From an uncultured Dehalococcoidia bacterium (GTDB lineage: Bacteria > Chloroflexota > Dehalococcoidia > Lucifugimonadales > GCA-2712585): DNA of 8,861 bases. A program made the translations under genes and the position numbers. The first letter of the stretch is position 1. Every line of letters starts with the position of its first letter. Below, piece after piece: positions 6,657-8,861 of the stretch. The notes beneath the pieces are model-generated. The model ran no database searches. It was not told where the DNA came from and worked only from the letters and a program-made list of their open reading frames with translations. Location of the stretch: contig CAJXDJ010000027.1 of NCBI GenBank assembly GCA_913052045.1, positions 1-8,861 on the forward strand, written 5' to 3'.

Positions 6657-7815
6657 GTAAAGACAATCCTCGTTTTTGACCGGCAGTTTGCATTAATTGT
6701 TCAACGGTCCACTCATAAAGAGTGCTGTCAAAATTTATCGCGACCCGCCCTTCAGAAGTCCCCTTTTCAAATCTGTCCTCAACCCAACTTTCCAATAATT
6801 GCTCGCGTAATTTGGACCTCCATCTAGCCCCTACTTCCATCACTTTCGGCCCATCATTGACCTTCGCTATGACAAAATGGTCTCCGCTCTGTATACCCTC
6901 ACTGAGCTCTCCTACGTCCATGCCAGGTAACTCTTCGGTGCCAAATAACCATCGGTCTAAATCGGGAAAGGCACCTTTAGGAATCCAACCAACACTTCCA
7001 TTATTAAGGGCATATACAAAGTTTTCAGAATAATCTGCAGCCACCTTGGAAAATCCCTCAGCTAATGCCCTTTCCCGAACTGCCCTTACGTCCTCAAAAG
7101 TATCGGTGCTGGCTTTAATTGGATCAGGCATGAGTGGAACCCTTATCCAAGAAACGTCTACGTGTTCTATTTCCTCTGCAATATTCTCATCCATTGCCTG
7201 AACCATTTCCAGAAAAGTAAGTTGTTCCAAAGCCAACCGTCTAAATTCATCGTCAGTTATTCTGTTAAAGTTCAAATAGCTACGATATCTCTCCTGAAAT
7301 TCTCTGTCTAATTGGTCCTGAGTGGTTTCTTGTCCTGGAGGCACATCAGCCTCAAAAACAGTGCCAATAAAAGCATCGATATCACTATCTGTAATATCCA
7401 CATTGAATTCACCCGATGCCTGAATCAATAGTTCAAGCTGCACCATTCCTAAATTAAATGGTCCTGCACTTACATCAAGATCCGGGTTATATAAAATCCG
7501 CAAAACATCCGTAAGGCTTATATTAGTCTGTGCATATCCTGTAGCCGCCTGTATCATACGAACCCGCTTCACCAAGTCTCCTTGATCAAACTCCGTTTCG
7601 TTAACTACTGCAGACTGAACCCTCGGAGGTAAATAAAAATTCAGGTACCACGCACTCGTGACAATTCCACATATCGTTAGCAAAAAAACTGAAATAAAAA
7701 TTAAAAGAAACCTTTTTCGCCTCCGGTTCATAGGCATTCGGGATAACCGAATACGTCGATCCTTTGGTTGTTTGGAATCTCCAGTTAATTGATTTTGTTT
7801 GGGAATTATATCCAT
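6649..7815 (-). CDS. Membrane-anchored parvulin-type (PpiC/SurA-like) peptidyl-prolyl isomerase
   Basis: A 388-residue protein with a basic cytoplasmic N-terminus (1-35, rich in Arg/Lys), one transmembrane helix at about 36-58 and a large extracytoplasmic part. A helical chaperone-like region (about 65-215, SurA_N-like) precedes a parvulin rotamase domain at about 218-320. The domain is recognised by VDVSWIRVPLM, the long A-F-S-K-x-A-A-D-Y-S type segment (FSKVAADYSE, 255-264) and GSVGWIPKGAFPD (273-285). An acidic/basic C-terminal helix closes the protein. There is no lipobox, so it is a signal-anchored foldase rather than a PrsA-type lipoprotein. It should catalyse proline isomerisation and assist folding of exported proteins. 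ATG at 7815 has AAGGA (7823-7827) seven bases upstream. It overlaps hom by 8 bp. Some members of this group are pure chaperones, so catalytic activity is not certain. Confidence 0.85.
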   Translation of the reverse strand: MDIIPKQNQLTGDSKQPKDRRIRLSRMPMNRRRKRFLLIFISVFLLTICGIVTSAWYLNFYLPPRVQSAVVNETEFDQGDLVKRVRMIQAATGYAQTNISLTDVLRILYNPDLDVSAGPFNLGMVQLELLIQASGEFNVDITDSDIDAFIGTVFEADVPPGQETTQDQLDREFQERYRSYLNFNRITDDEFRRLALEQLTFLEMVQAMDENIAEEIEHVDVSWIRVPLMPDPIKASTDTFEDVRAVRERALAEGFSKVAADYSENFVYALNNGSVGWIPKGAFPDLDRWLFGTEELPGMDVGELSEGIQSGDHFVIAKVNDGPKVMEVGARWRSKLREQLLESWVEDRFEKGTSEGRVAINFDSTLYEWTVEQLMQTAGQKRGLSLRE

Positions 7816-7852
7816 AAACGAATCCTTGCCTTGTATCGCAGTAGAGTCCGAA

Positions 7853-7868
7853 TTGCCATGATAGGCAA
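7853..7868. repeat. Hyphenated palindrome in the rpsR-isomerase gap
   Basis: TTGCC (7853-7857) and GGCAA (7864-7868) are perfect complements around a 6-nt centre. It sits 38-53 bp upstream of the isomerase start, in the only sizeable gap of the minus-strand run. It could be an operator or small hairpin; it lacks a T-run, and no clear sigma-70 promoter is visible beside it. Confidence 0.3.
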
Positions 7869-7877
7869 ATCAAAAGT

Positions 7878-7893
7878 CTATCTCAAACGATAG
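7878..7893 (-). terminator. Possible weak terminator/attenuator hairpin after rpsR
   Basis: Three bases after the rpsR stop, the minus strand can fold CTATC-GTTTGA-GATAG (5-bp stem, 6-nt loop), followed by ACTTTTGATTT. The stem is short and AT-rich and the U-run is broken, so at most partial termination would be expected. That would reduce read-through from the ribosomal/ssb genes into the isomerase-hom-thrC genes. Confidence 0.3.
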
Positions 7894-7896
7894 TTT

Positions 7897-8172
7897 CTAA
7901 TTCGCACCAAGATGATTTGGACTAAAGGGCAGCAACGCTATCATCCTAGCTCGTTTTATAGCTCTGGCCAGGGCTCTTTGATGCAAGGCGCAGGTGCCGG
8001 ACTTACGACTGGGATCTATTTTGGATCTATCTGACATAAATCGCCTGAGACGACCCACATCTTTATAATCTATGTGCGTAACCTTCTCTACACAAAATGT
8101 ACATACCTTACGACGGGCTACGAATCTACGTCGTGGCCGAACCCCAGAATCTCTCTTGGGATGACTAGTCAT
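7897..8172 (-). CDS. rpsR: Small ribosomal subunit protein bS18 (zinc-ribbon form)
   Basis: The 91-residue ribosomal protein bS18 of the 30S subunit, which binds 16S rRNA next to bS6. Family hallmarks are HIDYKDVGRLRRFMSDRSKI (33-52) and RALARAIKRARMIALLPF (66-83). It keeps the metal-binding pattern Cys24-x2-Cys27 and Cys61-x2-His64, so it is the zinc-binding variant, as in several actinobacterial S18 proteins, rather than the cysteine-free type of E. coli. The N-terminus is Arg/Lys-rich, as usual. ATG at 8172 is preceded by AGGAG (8181-8185) with an 8-nt spacer. It follows ssb by 25 bp, in the conserved rpsF-ssb-rpsR order. The commonly adjacent rplI is not found downstream; the isomerase gene is there instead. 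Confidence 0.97.
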   Translation of the reverse strand: MTSHPKRDSGVRPRRRFVARRKVCTFCVEKVTHIDYKDVGRLRRFMSDRSKIDPSRKSGTCALHQRALARAIKRARMIALLPFSPNHLGAN

Positions 8173-8197
8173 GAATTGGTCTCCTATAATTAATCAA

Positions 8198-8641
8198 TTA
8201 AAAAGGCAGGTCCTCAGCCTCAGTAGGCATAGAGGGAGCATTCTCTTCAGTCGGACCTTCGCCGTGCTCACCACCTCTATCTGAATCACCACCCCTATCT
8301 GAATCACCACCCCTATCTAAAAACAGAACCGATGTCGCTGTGATTTCATTGGTAAACCTGGGTTGGCCATCCTGACCTTCCCATCTATTACTCTTTAACC
8401 GGCCCTCAATGTAAGCTAAGCGGCCTTTTGCAAGATACTGATTGACATGTTCGGCCAATCGGTCCCAAGCTACCACGGTAAACCATTCGGTATCATCCTG
8501 TCGTTCGCCATCACCGACACGAGAAGTCCTACTATTTACGGCAATGCTAAAAGACGTAACCGGTTTACCACTAGGCGTATACCGCATCTCTGGATCCCTA
8601 CCTAGATTCCCTATTATCATTATCTTATTTAAGCCGGCCAT
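8198..8641 (-). CDS. ssb: Single-stranded DNA-binding protein
   Basis: A 147-residue SSB, the homotetrameric protein that coats single-stranded DNA in replication, repair and recombination. The OB fold spans about 1-108, with KIMIIGNLGRDPEMRYTPSG (6-25), VTSFSIAVN (28-36) and TEWFTVVAWDRLAE (51-64, with DNA-stacking Trp53). GRLAYIEGRLKSNRWEGQDG (73-92) completes it. The C-terminal linker begins with DRGGDS repeats (109-126), becomes acidic, and ends in EDLPF, close to the canonical DDIPF tip that recruits partner proteins. Length is a little under the E. coli protein because the linker is short. ATG at 8641 has AAGGA (8651-8655) nine bases upstream. It lies 42 bp after the stop of the probable bS6 gene and 25 bp before rpsR, so the three are very probably co-transcribed. 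Confidence 0.97.
   Translation of the reverse strand: MAGLNKIMIIGNLGRDPEMRYTPSGKPVTSFSIAVNSRTSRVGDGERQDDTEWFTVVAWDRLAEHVNQYLAKGRLAYIEGRLKSNRWEGQDGQPRFTNEITATSVLFLDRGGDSDRGGDSDRGGEHGEGPTEENAPSMPTEAEDLPF
8269..8317 (-). repeat. 18-bp tandem repeat in the ssb linker
   Basis: Two identical 18-bp units (8282-8299 and 8300-8317) and a 13-bp partial unit with one mismatch (8269-8281) lie in frame and encode DRGGDS-DRGGDS-DRGG in the flexible SSB linker. The near identity of the DNA points to recent duplication by slippage. Confidence 0.85.
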
Positions 8642-8683
8642 GTAAAGTAATCCTTCCTTTTTATACTAAACTTGCTTACTAGC

Positions 8684-8861
8684 CTATTTCTCATCTTTAG
8701 CAGATATATCGACACGTCCGCCCAGGCCTTCTTCTGTAGCCACCGTATCACTAGGAGCTTCTTCTGTGGCTACTGCATCACTAGGAGCTTCTTCTGTGGC
8801 TACTGCATCACTAGGAGCTTCTTCTGTGGCTACTGCATCACTAGGAGCTTCTTCTGTGGCT
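8684..8861 (-). CDS. rpsF: C-terminal repeat tail of a probable bS6 ribosomal protein (5' part outside window)
   Basis: A minus-strand reading frame enters from the right edge and ends with TAG at 8684-8686. The 59 visible residues are four and a bit copies of a ten-residue unit, ATEEAPSDAV (one with T for A), then GLGGRVDISAKDEK. It is acidic and low in complexity, and no folded domain is visible. The identification as rpsF rests only on synteny: ssb and rpsR follow immediately, and rpsF is the standard first gene of this cluster. bS6 proteins often carry acidic, disordered C-terminal tails. In E. coli the bS6 tail is extended by glutamates after translation. The alternative is an unrelated protein with a repetitive tail inserted before ssb. 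Confidence 0.65.
   Translation of the reverse strand, partial: ATEEAPSDAVATEEAPSDAVATEEAPSDAVATEEAPSDTVATEEGLGGRVDISAKDEK
8731..8861 (-). repeat. 30-bp tandem repeat array, in frame, continuing past the right edge
   Basis: Units of exactly 30 bp lie at 8731-8760 (four substitutions), 8761-8790, 8791-8820 and 8821-8850 (the last three identical), with an identical partial copy at 8851-8861. Each encodes one ATEEAPSDAV unit on the minus strand. The total copy number cannot be seen because the array reaches the window end. There are no spacers, so it is not a CRISPR. Confidence 0.95.

Noticed and set aside
7601..7873. A 90-codon minus-strand ORF overlapping the isomerase N-terminus
   Set aside because: It is a different frame of the isomerase gene; the isomerase frame has a good ribosome site, a transmembrane anchor and a parvulin domain.
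8731..8861. 30-bp perfect repeats that superficially look like a CRISPR array
   Set aside because: The units are contiguous with no spacers, their length is a multiple of three, and they are in frame with a coding sequence that ends in a stop at 8684.

Overview
The window carries a dense run of housekeeping and envelope genes from a bacterium with moderately AT-rich DNA. It has short or overlapping gene junctions and frequent GTG/TTG starts. The order rpsF-like tail, ssb, rpsR on one strand is a standard bacterial cluster. The MshA-like glycosyltransferase, the DUF502 membrane protein, the PIG-L deacetylase and the single-pass parvulin foldase would fit a marine Chloroflexota (Dehalococcoidia/SAR202-type) genome. 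That placement is an inference from gene style, not a proven assignment.

Right to left on the minus strand there are nine co-oriented genes. They are the C-terminal tail of a probable bS6 protein built of 10-residue repeats (window edge), ssb, rpsR (zinc-ribbon form), a membrane-anchored parvulin-type peptidyl-prolyl isomerase, homoserine dehydrogenase (hom), threonine synthase (thrC), a FemAB/CelD-like GNAT acyltransferase, an MshA-like GT4 glycosyltransferase and a DUF502 membrane protein. From the isomerase onward, most junctions are overlaps or gaps of a few bases (8-bp overlap, 8-bp gap, 34-bp gap, ATGA overlap, TGATG junction), which suggests translational coupling in one operon. The only sizeable gap in the run is the 81 bp between rpsR and the isomerase gene. 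It holds two small inverted repeats and could be where a terminator or internal promoter lies.

On the left, a tandem-GNAT acyltransferase gene (plus strand) converges on the DUF502 gene, and their 3' ends overlap by 58 bp. It is divergent from a PIG-L/LmbE deacetylase gene that runs off the left edge. The roughly 105-bp intergenic region between these two contains an inverted repeat and a helical-turn-spaced direct repeat.

Functionally the window joins ribosome/replication components, protein folding outside the membrane, the hom and thrC steps of threonine synthesis (no thrB in between), and a set of sugar/acyl-transfer enzymes. The most interesting aspect is that an MshA-like glycosyltransferase, a PIG-L deacetylase and an MshD-like tandem GNAT lie within about 3.3 kb. 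These are the same three enzyme classes used in mycothiol synthesis. The ligase step (MshC) is not in the window, so this is a hypothesis about a thiol or glycoconjugate pathway, not an identification.
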